This document shows, piece by piece, positions 37,118-49,173 of a DNA stretch of 64,000 nt; position 1 is the first letter of the stretch, and each line of letters opens with the position of its first letter. The DNA lies in assembly GCF_003945595.2 (NCBI RefSeq), contig NW_024104416.1:744001-808000 (forward strand), read 5' to 3'. The stretch is from Pipra filicauda. Lineage: Eukaryota; Chordata; Aves; Passeriformes; Pipridae. Under the pieces are notes generated by a model that was given only the letters and a program-made list of their open reading frames with translations, did no database searches and was not told where the DNA came from. Made by a program: the position numbers and the translations under genes.

Positions 37118-39666
37118 GCTTCTAATCTGAGTAGGTGAGAGAGAGAGTACGGGAGGATTTTAGGAAATAAGAACAGTTAATTTGTAAAGGCAACGTTAGA
37201 AACCTCTGGAGAAAAGAGAAGATGATGGTTCTTTGAAAGGTGCAGAATCCCCACCTTCTGATGAGTAGCTGGAATATGGACAAAGGTTAAGGTTTAGGAT
37301 AATGAAGAGGAAAAGCAGAAGAATCCATTAATGGTGGAGATTTGCTGCCTGGGAAGGAAACAATGTAGGATAAAAGCTACTTTGTGGTTTTTAGGTCATA
37401 ATTCATATTGGTTGGTTCCTCCAGATTTCCAGTCAATAGAAAAATGAGAGTTTTAAACAGGAGAGGAGGGGGAAATGGGAAATGAAACGAGGTCTTCACT
37501 TTCAGTTTATTCTTGGAAGGTGGTGTCATTCAACCAGTTACTGTGAAACTTTCTAAATGAACTATGATTTTTGAAAAGGTCTTAAATATGGGATGTAATT
37601 TGTTGTGTTAGCTTCAAAAAATAGGCCATTTCAATATGTCCAGAATCCCACCACTCTGCAAGTTACATCTAGTCCAAAAGTTACTGTTTTAGTTGAATAC
37701 ATGTTTAGTTCTAGCTGTGTGATATCTAATTTAGAATTATTTGGTATAGTACCATTCAGGTCTTCATCTTTTCAAAGCTAGTTATACAGCAACAGTGTAT
37801 TAGCCATGCAATTTATCAATATTTATTCATTCTCCAAATGGCAGACTACTTGTCATAATTAATTATTGAAGTAATAAATAGTCTTATTAATAAAAATGGA
37901 TGACAAGAATAAAATGATTTCCTTGATAAAGACTGATGACAGATTCTAGAATCTGACACGACACTCAGAACACTGTGCAGATTGAATCTAAGGCCTCCTG
38001 CATGGATAATAAATTGTTATTTCAGAGAATAAAATGATTGATACATTTGCTTTGTGTGGAAAAAGCACCTGGGAAAAGATTCTACTCCCTAAGTTATTTA
38101 AACAGACCATGGTGAAATTTTCTTTCCTTGTGACAAATTTAACTTTCCAAGGAAGTGACAGCTCTTTGGCAGAGAGAGAGGAATTGATGCCTGCTTGGGG
38201 TCCTCGACTTAGAGATTCTCCTAAAAGTCATGTGCATTTGGAAATCTCCTGGCATTCCCACTCCCTCTGGCAGGCACTCAAAGGAGTGGCTGTAACAGGG
38301 CGAAAGGATGATGGGAAAGCAGGGCCATGGGATGTGGCAGAGGATGCTGAGACAAATGAAGCCTGGCAGGGACCTTGGAGAGGCTGTGCTGGTTTTATTG
38401 CTGCGTGGCTGAGGCGGCCTCTGGTTCAAACTATTTGGATTTTTTTATGTCTTGGTTTGATCTCACTTTCTGTGACAAAGCAGCCCCAGAGACTGAGCTT
38501 CGTTTGACAACTTGGCTGGGCTGAGGGGTGAAAAAAAAAAGGGGGCTTTCACAGAGAATAATGATTTATAAAAAACCCCAACCACTGTATATCTCAGGAA
38601 ATGTTTTATTCACCACTAGTGTTATTGAAGATTAGAATCTAAATATTATATTTCAAAAGTCTGCTGAAGGATGCTGGGGCCATAAGATGCCTGGATTCAG
38701 TTTCCTTACATAGGGAAAACAGTAAATTTTGTTTCCTTTTGTGCACCTTTTCCCATTTTTCTGTATTTTTTCTTGAACTTATAGGAGTTTCATATATATG
38801 AAAGAATATCTGATGTTCGCAGTGGACCGAGACATGGAAGTCCTATGTAGTTTTCTGTTAATTGCTTCCTTAATAGCTTATTTAATGCAGGCTATAAAAT
38901 CAGTCTTATCATCAACAAAGTCATGATATGGAGATTTATAATAGTTCTTACAGTCTTGTTCAGTTGCTGAGTTCTAGATCAACAATAGTATAAAGAAACA
39001 GTAGTAGAATGTACTATTCTACCGAATGTCCATCTAGTTAATTTATGATTTTTTAGTGCCCTTTGCACTAATTCTGACTCCTACTTCTATAATCATATAT
39101 GAAAGGTAGTTACACTTCTATTGGAATTTTGTGTTTGAGCCAAATAGATGAGTAAAGGACCAAGAAAATACTCCATATATTAAGATATGAAAAAGATGTG
39201 CCTATTGTCAGGTTAGACACACTCCATGGAACAAACTTGACATCCGACCCACTGATTTGCCAGATACTTGCAGATAATTATTCTGAGGATGGCAGTACTT
39301 CTCTGACTCATTAATGATGCCTGCCCTGAGCCAAATCTTCTCACAGTAAACTGCAGCTAGTCTTAAGTGACAAGTCATGTTTTTGGAGGAACTCTGGATG
39401 ACGATTAGAAATGAATAAAGAATAAACCTGGCAGAACTTTGCACGTGCTTCATGTCTTTAATTTTCTTTTTTAGCAACAAAAAGAAGGGAGTTGCAGGCA
39501 ACTAACTATTTTTCAATCCACTGCTAATGTGGAGGATCAATAATATAACTACATAATAAATTCCAATAGGTAATTCTAATATTTGTAATTATATTCTACA
39601 GTCATCGTGACAACTGTTCTGTAGGAATTCCATCTCTTTCAAAGTGATTGAAGTTAAAATTCAAAT
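37118..39666. other. Non-repeat interval with a 157-codon open frame
   Basis: No recognised gene. The plus frame 38034-38507 is the longest one outside repeats in the window. It has a hydrophobic stretch near its C-terminus (IWIFLCLGLISL) but no family motif, and an overlapping minus frame (38139-38429) covers the same GC-richer patch. I treat it as chance unless expression shows otherwise. Confidence 0.4.
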
Positions 39667-39823
39667 CCCAACTCTCCCAGCAGAGCTGCTCCATCCCTCT
39701 CATCCTCTTGGTGCCTCCTCTGGACTCTCTCCAGCAGCTCCCTGTCCTTGCTGTGCTGTTCCCCAGGGCTGGAGGCAGCTCTGTAGGTGGGCTCTCACCT
39801 GAGGAGGCAGAGGGGCAGAATCA
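39667..39823 (-). mobile_element. CR1 LINE internal fragment lacking its 3' end
   Basis: About 157 bases of CR1 on the minus strand. The plus strand runs from 'cccaactctcccagcagagctgctcc' to 'gaggcagaggggcagaatcac'. It matches the 5' half of the copy at 61664 but lacks the whole 3' UTR and tail. Because CR1 inserts from its 3' end, a missing 3' end points to a later deletion or rearrangement. Confidence 0.9.
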
Positions 39824-41199
39824 CTTGAAGCACTTCCATTTGACTGTGTAAAGTCTATTAAATTTTTAAATAGATTTGTTGCCTGATTGCAGATTGAATT
39901 ATACTTCTGTAGGAAAGTGAGATAAAAGAGGTACCTCTCAATTAATTACACTTCTTCGAGGAGTAAACATTTGAAAACAGAGTCAGGTTAACTAAAAATG
40001 AGGAGTATGTAATTGTTTTCATGTTTTGTACACAGACATTCCGTAGTGTTGAGAACTCAGTCGCCTGTTTGACCACAAGTTTTCGATGGAAAGTGATTTG
40101 CGTTGTTCTTGAAATATTAACATTGGCCAGCTGGTTGTACTGATTGCAGATCTATGTACTCTTTAGAGCACTGTTGAAAACAAAACTACTTGTTAGTTAT
40201 AGTAGGAATATATTCTGTTTCTTCTCTGAATGGAAGCGAATGCACCTGCAATGTCAATATTCTCCTTTCAGGATCCCAGCCCATGGTTTGCACAGCGTAC
40301 AAACTGTGTCATTCATTATCCCCTGTCTGCAGTCAGTCCTGCAGGTCCCTTGTATATGTGTTGTGCAAAATTCTGGATAGTTTATCTAAGTTTTTAAATT
40401 GTATAGGGAGTGTGAATAAAACCTAGTTCCTGGGATTAAAGGCAGTATAGGCATAGCAGTAAGTGGGTCCAGTTTGTATTGAGATTTACTATCAGGGTGA
40501 AGAAAGTCCTCACCTATTCCTCTGGGGTAGATCTCTACTGTGATGGAGCTCTGCAGAGCTCACAGACATGTGTAAATTTTTTGGTAGAATTATTCCAACT
40601 TCTTATACAAAATTTACACAGCTTATATCAGCCTTGGCCATTTCAGTGGTTTTGGTGTATTTTGGATTGAAATGTACACCTCCTGTTAACAGTCAGTGAG
40701 ATTCCAGCTTCTAAAAACTAAAGTGATAAATGCTTTTAGACATAGAACATTTGAGACTTGTGGACAAATATTAGACCTTCCATTATTTCCTGACCACTTG
40801 TAGCCTTTCCATCTATGGGATCTATTTACATTCTTTAGTCATGTTGTTACCAGTAGTGAAATCCCTTGTGTTTAAATTTTTGCTCCTGTCCAGCCAGCCT
40901 GGTCTCTGTGTCACTAACCAGCTCCACACATAGTGGCAGATAGAATTCCTAAACTATTGCCCTTCTCTCTTGCCAACTGCACAGACCTGGCAGTTGCTCA
41001 CTTTCCACCTCCTGCACCAGACACAATGGAGATGATTAAACCATCAAGGGCACACCCTCTTCCATCACCTTGTTTTGGGGCAGGGATTCAAATTAGATTT
41101 GCTTTCAATTTCCTTTAAAAGCAGTTACAAGTGTAGTACCCACTTCATAAAATACATTTAGTGAGCCACCTCATGGGATTAACGTGGAATTCTGTTAAA
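39824..41199. other. Non-repeat sequence, no gene recognised
   Basis: Nothing assignable. Two overlapping plus frames (40144-40380 and 40190-40426) and plus 40479-40670 have no recognisable product. Confidence 0.5.
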
Positions 41200-41380
41200 C
41201 CAGGTCTGGCTGAGAGGGAGTTAACTTTCTTCAAAGCACAAAAATAGGAGAATGTTCTGGATTTGTGGCTAAACCAGCGCTGAGAGAAAACTAATGTGGC
41301 TGTTGAACGGTGCTTGCCCAGTGTCAAGGCTTTCCCTTCTTCCCACTTTGGTTCCCCTGTGAGAAGGCTGGGGGTGGGTA
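41200..41380 (+). mobile_element. Fragment of an avian ERV LTR
   Basis: The 5' part of an LTR in sense orientation, related to but not the same subfamily as the solo LTR at 6341. It reads 'ggctgagagggagttaactttcttc', then 'ttctggatttgtggct', then 'cggtgcttgcccagtgtcaaggc', then 'gaaggctgggggtggg', the order of segments I know from bird LTRs of this group. The TATA-box half and the 3' end are missing, and the first bases are degraded, so this is an old truncated copy. Confidence 0.7.
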
Positions 41381-44030
41381 CCCGTCTGGGGTCAGTTTAC
41401 CATGTTTGGTAAATAACAATGCTAAATGTTAGGCTAAATAACAGGGTAGTTACAGCTCTGTCCTGCCAGAGGGATTTGAGGGGTTGGATGTGTTTGGTGC
41501 AGTCCTTGCAGCTGCTGTAAGCACAGTGTGTGTGTGTATTTATAATCATATGATACCCTACAGGTACAACATCAGTATTATTGCTGCTTCTTTCTTGCTC
41601 TTTGACAGCTGTGTCAGAAAAGAAAATATGCAGTCCTGTTCCATTCCTTAAATAAAAACGTACTTGTGTGTCAAACTTGGGATTTTCAGCTGCACATTCA
41701 GAGTTGACTCCCATCTCACTGCACGTTTAAATGAAAGGCTCCCAAGTGAGGGGCTCAGACACATCATTTGCAGATTTTTTTTCTGGTGTTTGGTCAAATC
41801 TGTTCAGCCCATTGGCAGATCTGTCCCATTTTTGAGCTCTTGGCTCTGTTTAGGGGTTGAAGGTAGATCTGGGTATGAAACAGAGGATGTTGAGGGCGCT
41901 GTGGGTGCCAGGGAGTTGCAGTTAATATTGAAAATTATTTTGGTACTGTAATAGTAAATAGAGTATTAAGCAGAGCAAAGGTGAGAAAATATATTAGCAT
42001 TTGAACTGTGTATAGTTTTTATAGGCATTTAACCACCATGCTGCCCATTCAAAGACAACATTCTATTATGATATGAGAAAAGAATGAAAAAAACCTACTG
42101 CTGTAAGAAATTAATAAACCTTAGAACGTTTATTTATAAGCTATGAGGTTAAATATCATATCCACAAGTAAAATGATTTAAAGTCATTCCTAAGCTCTTG
42201 TTCAGTATTTTGGCCCTGCACTGATCCAGAACTGTCCCAGTTTCAGGGTTGGTACCTGTCAGGCACTAAGTCTTCAGCTGGTTGCTTTTTTTACATGATG
42301 TGATAGATGCATATTTTGGGAGGAATGGATTCCATGGGAGTTCTAGCACTGAGTTCTGAAGCTGAGCACTGTGCACAAAAGTAATTAAGGTCCCTTGCAG
42401 AAACACATGTATTAGTAACTAATAAAAGTTATGGCAGCAATTCTGCTTTGCCTAAATTAGTTGGACACAAGTCATCTATAAACTTGAAGCTGTATAACCA
42501 CAATAAAACCAACACAGAGCATGAGCTGGTAACTGTTTTGTTGGGAACTTGAAAGAACCCAAGCCACAAGGCTTCCAGGATCCCTGTTTTTATCCTTTTC
42601 TGAAGCAGTTATTCTTGTCTTCACGCCCAAATATTTTCAGCAGCTGGGTTGGTGAGCATTCCCTTCCCCTGCAGAAAATTTCCCAGTTGTTCATGTTAGA
42701 ATTAATGTATCTTACAGGGTTGGCTTTGTTTCTTTTGGGTGATTTGCTTTGTGATGTCAGCAATTCAAAGGGAAATCTAGATGTCTTTTTAATTTTAGTG
42801 TTTCTAAAACTTCTGTCAGTAGGATATCTCTTACATTTAATAATAAAAGCTCTCTAGAATTCTGTTGGGTTTAGCTGAAGTAAATTTTAAAGAGGCAATA
42901 AAATACTTTAAAATTTTCAAATAAAGAATCAAAGGAAAAGGAGCAGAATAGGTAATGCTGAAGTAGAAGCACACTGCAGAAAACAAGCTGAAGAAGCTGA
43001 AGAGAACCTATTAACATCTGCTCCCTGTGCTAAAATCAGCTCTAAAGTCTCAACATCTAAAAGAATTCTGTTTAGTAGGAAAACTTATGCAACCTGATTA
43101 TTACTTAGCAGGTGAGAGGGAAATCAGGAAATTGCCAGAACTCATTTTTATGTATAGAATTAATAACAGCAGAAGTTTCAAAAGGGTTTAGAGGCAATAA
43201 GAGATGAGAATGAAGTGATGATTAGACAGATAAGAGGTGGCCCTTATGCAAGGCTGTCCAGGTTAGTTTAAGTGATGTAAGATAGGTTTGTTGTGAGTCA
43301 GGTAACTGCATCATGAATATAGAAGAGCTCAATACCCTCGTTTTGAGCCCTTTTAGATAGCTCTTGATGTAAATTTTGTTTATGTAGTTTCAACATGCAC
43401 TCAGATGAAACATCCTATTTTCATGTTTTTAAAGTAAATTACCCTGAATAGAGAGAAGATGATTTGCAGTGTAATTAGGCTAAAGTGAAATCCAACTTTC
43501 GTGCAAAGGTCAAGTTATCCTCTATTTGATCATTTACGAAGTTTTTACCTTTCCCATCAATCCATAGCCTCTGAAGTGCTGTTTCATTTTGAAACTGCTG
43601 TAATTATATCCAGCTTCAGCTGTTAATAGCACCAGTGGAACTAGTGATTCATTTGTGCTGGGTTATAAGACACTGCTTCAGTAAACCACAGATACAGAAC
43701 TTTTAAAGTGGTCCAGTTCTGTGCATGTAGACAAATGTGTACATTTGTTTTACTAAATAAAAGAAGGGGAGTTGTACTGTTTTCAGTTATGTTTTTAGTA
43801 GAACCTGCTCTTTTTTTGTGTGTATCCACAAAAGATTCCATTTTACAATTACTCAGATTTTTGAGAAATGCCTCCCAAACCAGTGCAGAAAAAAGATCGA
43901 CAGGAGTCACACTAATGGTTTTTCTCTTGGTGTAACATAACTTAACAAGAAAAAAGACCTTTTGCAGTAATTTGGCTTTCATCCTGTGAATAGATACTGT
44001 GGTACAAGTGGAAGTATATGAAAAAAAAAG

Positions 44031-44043
44031 ATATATATATATA
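44031..44043. repeat. Short AT dinucleotide repeat
   Basis: About six AT units preceded by an A9 run, in AT-rich sequence that also contains ACAATATATACC. Confidence 0.8.
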
Positions 44044-44442
44044 CACAATATATACCGAAAAGTGGCTGGGATGTTGTGCACATATTGAATGATTCATAAA
44101 GAAAAGTAACTTCAGTGTTTAGCTGCACTGCTTACAGAAGGGTGAGATTTAGTATTTATGTACTCAAGAATCAGTTTGGGTGCTCAGAAAATTTAGGGGG
44201 CCAACTTTGTGGTCAGCTCGTGCTTTCTGGAAAGCTATTTGAGAGATTTGCCTTGGTAAACAGTCAATCTGGCACAATTCTTGCCCCACAAAGTCAATAT
44301 CTAGAAGAACTAGAACTCCTCACGTTATTTTGAGCATTGCAAAATCCTGTATTCATGGGGTACACTCTGAGTTTGGGAGCAGAGCTTGTGCATACTCGAC
44401 ACATACTTCCAATTAAGCTTTCTTCTGTGGTTTTTTTTTTAA

Positions 44443-44466
44443 TTTATTTATTTATTTATTTTTTAA
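44443..44466. repeat. (TTTA)n microsatellite
   Basis: Four clean TTTA units followed by a T run and AA, preceded by a T10 run. Confidence 0.9.
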
Positions 44467-45857
44467 TTTGTTGTTTGGGATTTTTTTTGGGGAGGGCAAA
44501 TAAAAATTTCATTAGGCTTGCGTTATATTAAAAAGTACATGGGAACCCTCCTCTCCAAATCATATTCATAATTATACTTTACAGCTCCTGATCCTAATAG
44601 ATGATCCAAGGACATTATTCCCAGCTGATTGTGAATTCACCCGTGGCTGGAATTTTCCAAAGTAGAAATGTTATCATCACTTGCATACATCTTTCATACT
44701 TTAAAAATAATAATTAAATAAAATTAGTTGAGTGCCCAATCCTTTCATTTTGAAGTATAGCTGGATAGGTACAATCTGATTTCCTCAATTATTCTACAAA
44801 TTCGGAGTAATATATTAGCAGTGCTGTAATTATTTTTTTTTTTATCCTCAGGGATATTTAGTTCCTTTAAAGCAATTTAAGCTGGAGAGCCTTATTGCTC
44901 TGGCAGAGTGTAGTTATGTCCAGAATTATGAGCACAAAGAATTACACTCTCACCCATGAAAATTAACGGAGTTCTTCTGCAGAAAGAGCAGCATCAGATT
45001 TAACAGAAATATTGTGCCATAGTTTACAGTTAGAAATAACCTCTGGGAATTACAGTGCAGTTCTAGATGAATAGCACAGCCTTATCCAAAAGTGGATTCT
45101 AATGATGCCTTTAGGATTAATACCTGAATTCTTGTAAAACCTTTCTTTGGCTTGTGCTGAAAGGCCATGATGTTACTATTAAAGTCTCACATGGGGTTCT
45201 CACATGCAGCAGCCTATTATCCAGTCTCTTAGTGGCTAATTAGTGACCAACAGGAATGATTAATTGTTAAATGTTTGGCACTTTTGGGGGAAGTTTCTTA
45301 GGGGTACTCTGGTTTCACCCGGCAGATCAAATTAAACCCTTTCTTTGCATGGTGCCCTTGTTTATTGTTGTGAGACCTGGAGGGAAACCCAGACACCCCC
45401 CAGCACAGAGATCCTGGATTTCCAAGGTTTGATACGCCTACATTCTTCTGATCTGGAAGGTTAAACGTTCTTACCATACTGCAGTGAATTCTTAGAGGAT
45501 GACTAGCACAGTCAGGCTATTTCAGATGGGAAACTGGAAGCAGCTGCTTTTCATTCTGGGGGGTGGGAGGCAGCTGTGTGCTGGGAAATCAGGAGAGGAT
45601 TCACTGCAAATTAACTGCCAGGTTAATCCACAACATGAGTGTTGTCCCTTTTAAAATAAGATAGGATTGCATATGGGATGGGAAGGAAAGAGCTGAGAAA
45701 TGATGCCCACATGTGCCTTTTCTGCTCTGGCATGGATCCCCCGGCAGGGATTGTGGAGGATCTGTACACTGGCTGTTTTGTGACATACCCAACCGTACCT
45801 GTGGCAAACCCTTCCCAGCCTCTTCTACCCTGAAGTCAAGTCCAGTTGGACATGTGC

Positions 45858-46089
45858 CACAGAATCACCTGGGTTGGAAAAGACCTCTGAGATCATCGAG
45901 TCCAACGTGTGACCCAACCCCACCCTGTCACCCAGCCCATGGCACTGATGCCACATCCAGTCTGTCCTTAAACACCTCCAGGGACGGGGACTCCACCCCT
46001 CCCTGGGCAGCCCCTTCCAACGCCTCATCACTCTCTCTGGAAAGAACTTCTTCCTGATGGCCAACCTAAACCTCCCCTGGCACAGCCTA
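45858..46089 (-). mobile_element. CR1 LINE 3' fragment, minus strand
   Basis: CR1 3' end on the minus strand. The plus strand begins CACAGAATCACCTGGGTTGG, continues with 'aaaagacctctgagatcatcgagtcc', and reaches 'cctccctgggcagccccttccaa'. It stops in the last ORF2 codons. It belongs to the same broad subfamily as the copy at 9941. The minus frame 45825-46109 reads CQGRFRLAIRKKFF, matching the conserved RFRLDIRKNFF end of CR1 ORF2. Confidence 0.93.
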
Positions 46090-48209
46090 GGACTGTAGCT
46101 ATGCTGCACAACATTGCACTACGTAGATTTTCCATCGTTATCCCGCTGGGATATTTTTGTAGGCGTATCCCAAAAATCCAATGTAAGTGCCATGCCTGGG
46201 TGCACACAGCCCGATTCCCTCAGCAGGGAACAGCACTGAAGTTCCCTGGCAGCTGATAAGGGTTTGTGGCCAGGCAGTTTAGTAGTTCTTTCTGACACTG
46301 CACTGAGAGTAAAAGGCTTTGGCAGACACAGAACCTGTTGGGTAACAAGGCCTCACCTGTAAGTCTGCACTGTGCCTTACAGGGTCCTTGCTGTCTGCCC
46401 TAGTCTGAGGTGGTATCAAACCAGGGTTCCCTGGTCACACAGCACAAATCCTTGTGTTCCTTACACACAGCACAGCATCTTCTTGGCTACTCCTATTTGT
46501 TGATCACATGCACACAAGCACATAGACACCCAACAGAAAAACCCCAACAAAATAAGCTGTAATCTAAAGAGTGTAATTTTTATCCTTGTACCTCAGTCCC
46601 CTGTGCATAATGGATTCACACTTTCACCACTACTCAGTGTGCATTTTTAATTTAGGCTTTTTCTTAGCGACCATTAATTTCTAGAGATGATGCAGCCAGT
46701 TTAATGAGAAAATAGGATTTTATTCCACTTCATGCATCGACAACTAAATTGTTACCTAAGTGCAATTACAAAATTGTGTAGCCCAGCTTTCTTGGGTATC
46801 AAATACTCACAGCTCTTATTCGCTATCTGGGGAATTAAATAAGTACTTCTGAAAATGAGGGCATTCATTAATATTGGGTATGTTAATTAAACCACTAGGA
46901 AAAGCATAGCTTGACTTTTGAATGCTGGGTCAAGTCTCCCACACCTCTTTTTCCTTATATGTTATTGAATATATTTTTCAGAGTGACAGTGAGATAAAAG
47001 GAGCTATTGATAGGTGACATTTAGTGTCAGTTTTAAAAGAAAAAGCAAACCAACACAGGGAATAAAAATGGGAATGTCTTTCAGTTCTACTTCCAGGTGC
47101 TTTTTAAGTACAGACAGAGAAGGCAATAGTGGAGCTCGCCAAGTCAAAACCACTTAAAAAATTAATAAAGCAGTAATTCATGTGGCTCTGCATATATTTA
47201 TACTTTAAAACCAGTAAGAAATGGCTGAAATTGTGAGAGTGCTGATGATACTATGCCTGAGAGATCTGAACCTAAGTGCCAAATAACTATATGTTATGAC
47301 TATTCAAATTAAATGTTTGTAATTATAACTGATATGCTTAAAATTATTATTTTAAGTATCTTATTTACCACTTATCAGCTGCCAGTTGAAAAAACAGTGG
47401 GGACAAATTGATTAGATGTTTAACTGTGTGAACTCAAGTGTTTTCCATGAGTTCAGTTTTTGCTTTGGAGCTGAACTGGGTACAGAACAGAACAGTTTGC
47501 AGTAGATCCAATCACCTTTGCACAGAGGAATAAATATATTAATTCCTGTACAGCCAATTAAGCTATATTCCAAATCACCCATTTATTCAAATCTGTGTAT
47601 GAATTGAGATGTTAGTGTTGTCCTCTTATAAGTGTATAATATAGAGGGCACCAAACTCTCTGTAATGACTATTTATAATTAGAAGTGGAAGTTATATGAT
47701 TAAATCTTAACCTCTTGCATCGATATAACGTTCTCCAAATCCTGGCTTTGTGGTTTTTATTTTGTTTTTGATGCATTGTTACTAATGACTCCGTGATGCC
47801 AATGCAGTGGAGGGATGGGGAAGTTGGGGAATATTACTCATTACAAAAGGTTAAATGCTTTTTTGAGATGATACATACAGCTGAAAGAAAACACTGAAAT
47901 TCTTAAATCTGTATATATTTAATCTTTTATCTGTGCTTTTATCAAGAATGCCCTGTACATCTGTTTCAGCCATCACTAATTGAAATGACTTATTTGATTG
48001 AGGGTTCTATTAGACTTTAGAGCTGACATGGATTTACTTGTCTGCATGGTCAGTGGGATTTGGAATGACAATTTATTATAGTGCATTATACTTTATTTAT
48101 AATTGACAAATGGCTTAGAGATTTAGATTTTTGTCGTCTTATTCCTAAATCCTCTCCTCATAGTTAGTGCCAGTGCCCATTAGACTTGATTGCTAATAGA
48201 ACAGGCTGT
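46090..48209. other. Non-repeat sequence, no gene recognised
   Basis: No exon or repeat identified. 46135-46450 is moderately GC-rich without a recognisable match, and 46450-48209 is AT-rich. No open frame over 60 codons lies wholly inside this interval. Confidence 0.55.
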
Positions 48210-48462
48210 TCCCATGGGAAGGGACCTGCAGTGGTCACCCAGTGCAACTGCTCGACCAGTTCAAGGCTGACCAAGTGAAACCCTGTTGGTCAGGGCACTG
48301 TCCAAATGCCTCTTAAGCACTGACAGGCTTGGGGCATTGAGCACCTCTCTGGGAAGCCAATTCCAGTGCTTGGCCACTCCCTCAGCAAAGAAATGCTTCC
48401 TAGTGTCCAGCCTAAACCTCCCTGGTGCAGCTTTGAGCCATTCCCACGTGTCCTCTCACTGG
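48210..48462 (-). mobile_element. CR1 LINE, older copy, first of a stack
   Basis: CR1 3' end on the minus strand, more diverged than most copies here. The plus strand has 'cccatgggaagggacctgc', 'ctctctgggaagccaattccagtgcttggccac' and 'tcctctcactgg', the expected order. It breaks off at 48462, exactly where the next CR1 3' end begins, so the next copy either inserted into it or abuts it. Confidence 0.85.
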
Positions 48463-48463
48463 A

Positions 48464-48764
48464 TACACAGAATCCCAGAATGGTCAGGCCCAAAGTGGAT
48501 CATCTGAGCCCACCTCCCTGCTCAGGCAGGGCCATCCCAGGACACATGGCACAGGACTGTGTCCAGAGGGTCCAGGAATATCTCCAGTCAGGGAGTCTCT
48601 ACATCCTCTCTGGGCAGCCTGTTCTAGTGCACCAGGGAGAAGATCTCAGCACACCCCTCTCCCTGCCCCTCCTCAGGAAGCTGTAGAGAGCAGTGAGATC
48701 ATCCCTCAGCCTCCTTTTCTCCAAACTAGACAAACCCACAGTCCCCAGCTGCTCCTCATGGAGC
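48464..48764 (-). mobile_element. CR1 LINE, second of a stack
   Basis: CR1 on the minus strand with its 3' end at 48464 (plus strand TACACAGAATCCCAGAATGG). It runs through 'cagggccatcccaggacac' and 'tctctgggcagcctgttctagtgc' to 'ctcctcatggagc'. It resembles the 26125 subfamily and has lost an internal segment near 48630. It is sandwiched between two other CR1 pieces in the same orientation. Confidence 0.9.
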
Positions 48765-49173
48765 CTTAGGATGGTTTAGGTTGGAAAGGACCTTTAAAGA
48801 TCATCGATTCCAACCGTCTGCAATGAGCAGGGACATCTTCAGCTAGATCAGGTTGCTCAGAGCCCCATCCATACTGACCTTGACTCTTTCCAGGAAAGGG
48901 GAAACATTGCAGGACATTCCTTCCAGCTCTTTCACCAGCATTTTTGCCCTCTGGATGCATTCAAGGACCTCCACATCCTTATTTAATTGTGAGGCCCAGA
49001 ACTGCACACAATACTCCAGGTGAGGGTGCCCCAACCCCAAACACAGCAGGGTGGTCACCTCTGACCTGCTGATTGTGCTCTTTGATGCACCTCAGGATGT
49101 GGTTTGTCTTTTGGCTGCCAGGCCACACTGCTGACTCCTGGGAGCTGCTGTCATCCCGTACCCCAAATCTCTG
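48765..49173 (-). mobile_element. CR1 LINE, third of a stack
   Basis: A further CR1 3' end starts at 48765 (plus strand CTTAGGATGGTTTAGGTTGG, then 'aaaggacctttaaagatcatc') and continues to about 48895. Upstream ORF2 sequence follows directly, without the family segment expected in between. The minus frame 48843-49058 keeps LGHPHLEYCVQFWASQLNKD, the conserved ORF2 motif. The ORF2 part may belong to this copy with an internal deletion, or be the displaced 5' part of one of the two neighbours. Confidence 0.88.

Larger units (their letters stand above)
41381..45857. other. 4.5-kb non-repeat interval
   Basis: No gene recognised. It includes a (TTTA)n tract (44443-44466), a short AT tract (44031-44043) and T runs. 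The minus frame 43641-44081 (146 codons) overlaps a plus frame (43708-43935). It ends in low-complexity sequence and shows no family motif. Confidence 0.5.

Noticed and set aside
42230..42330. 'tgtcccagtttcagg' as another LTR start
   Set aside because: Similarity stops after about 15 bases; the following sequence does not match the LTR group.
43641..44081. 146-codon minus-strand frame
   Set aside because: Runs into AT microsatellite sequence, is overlapped by a plus frame and has no motif.
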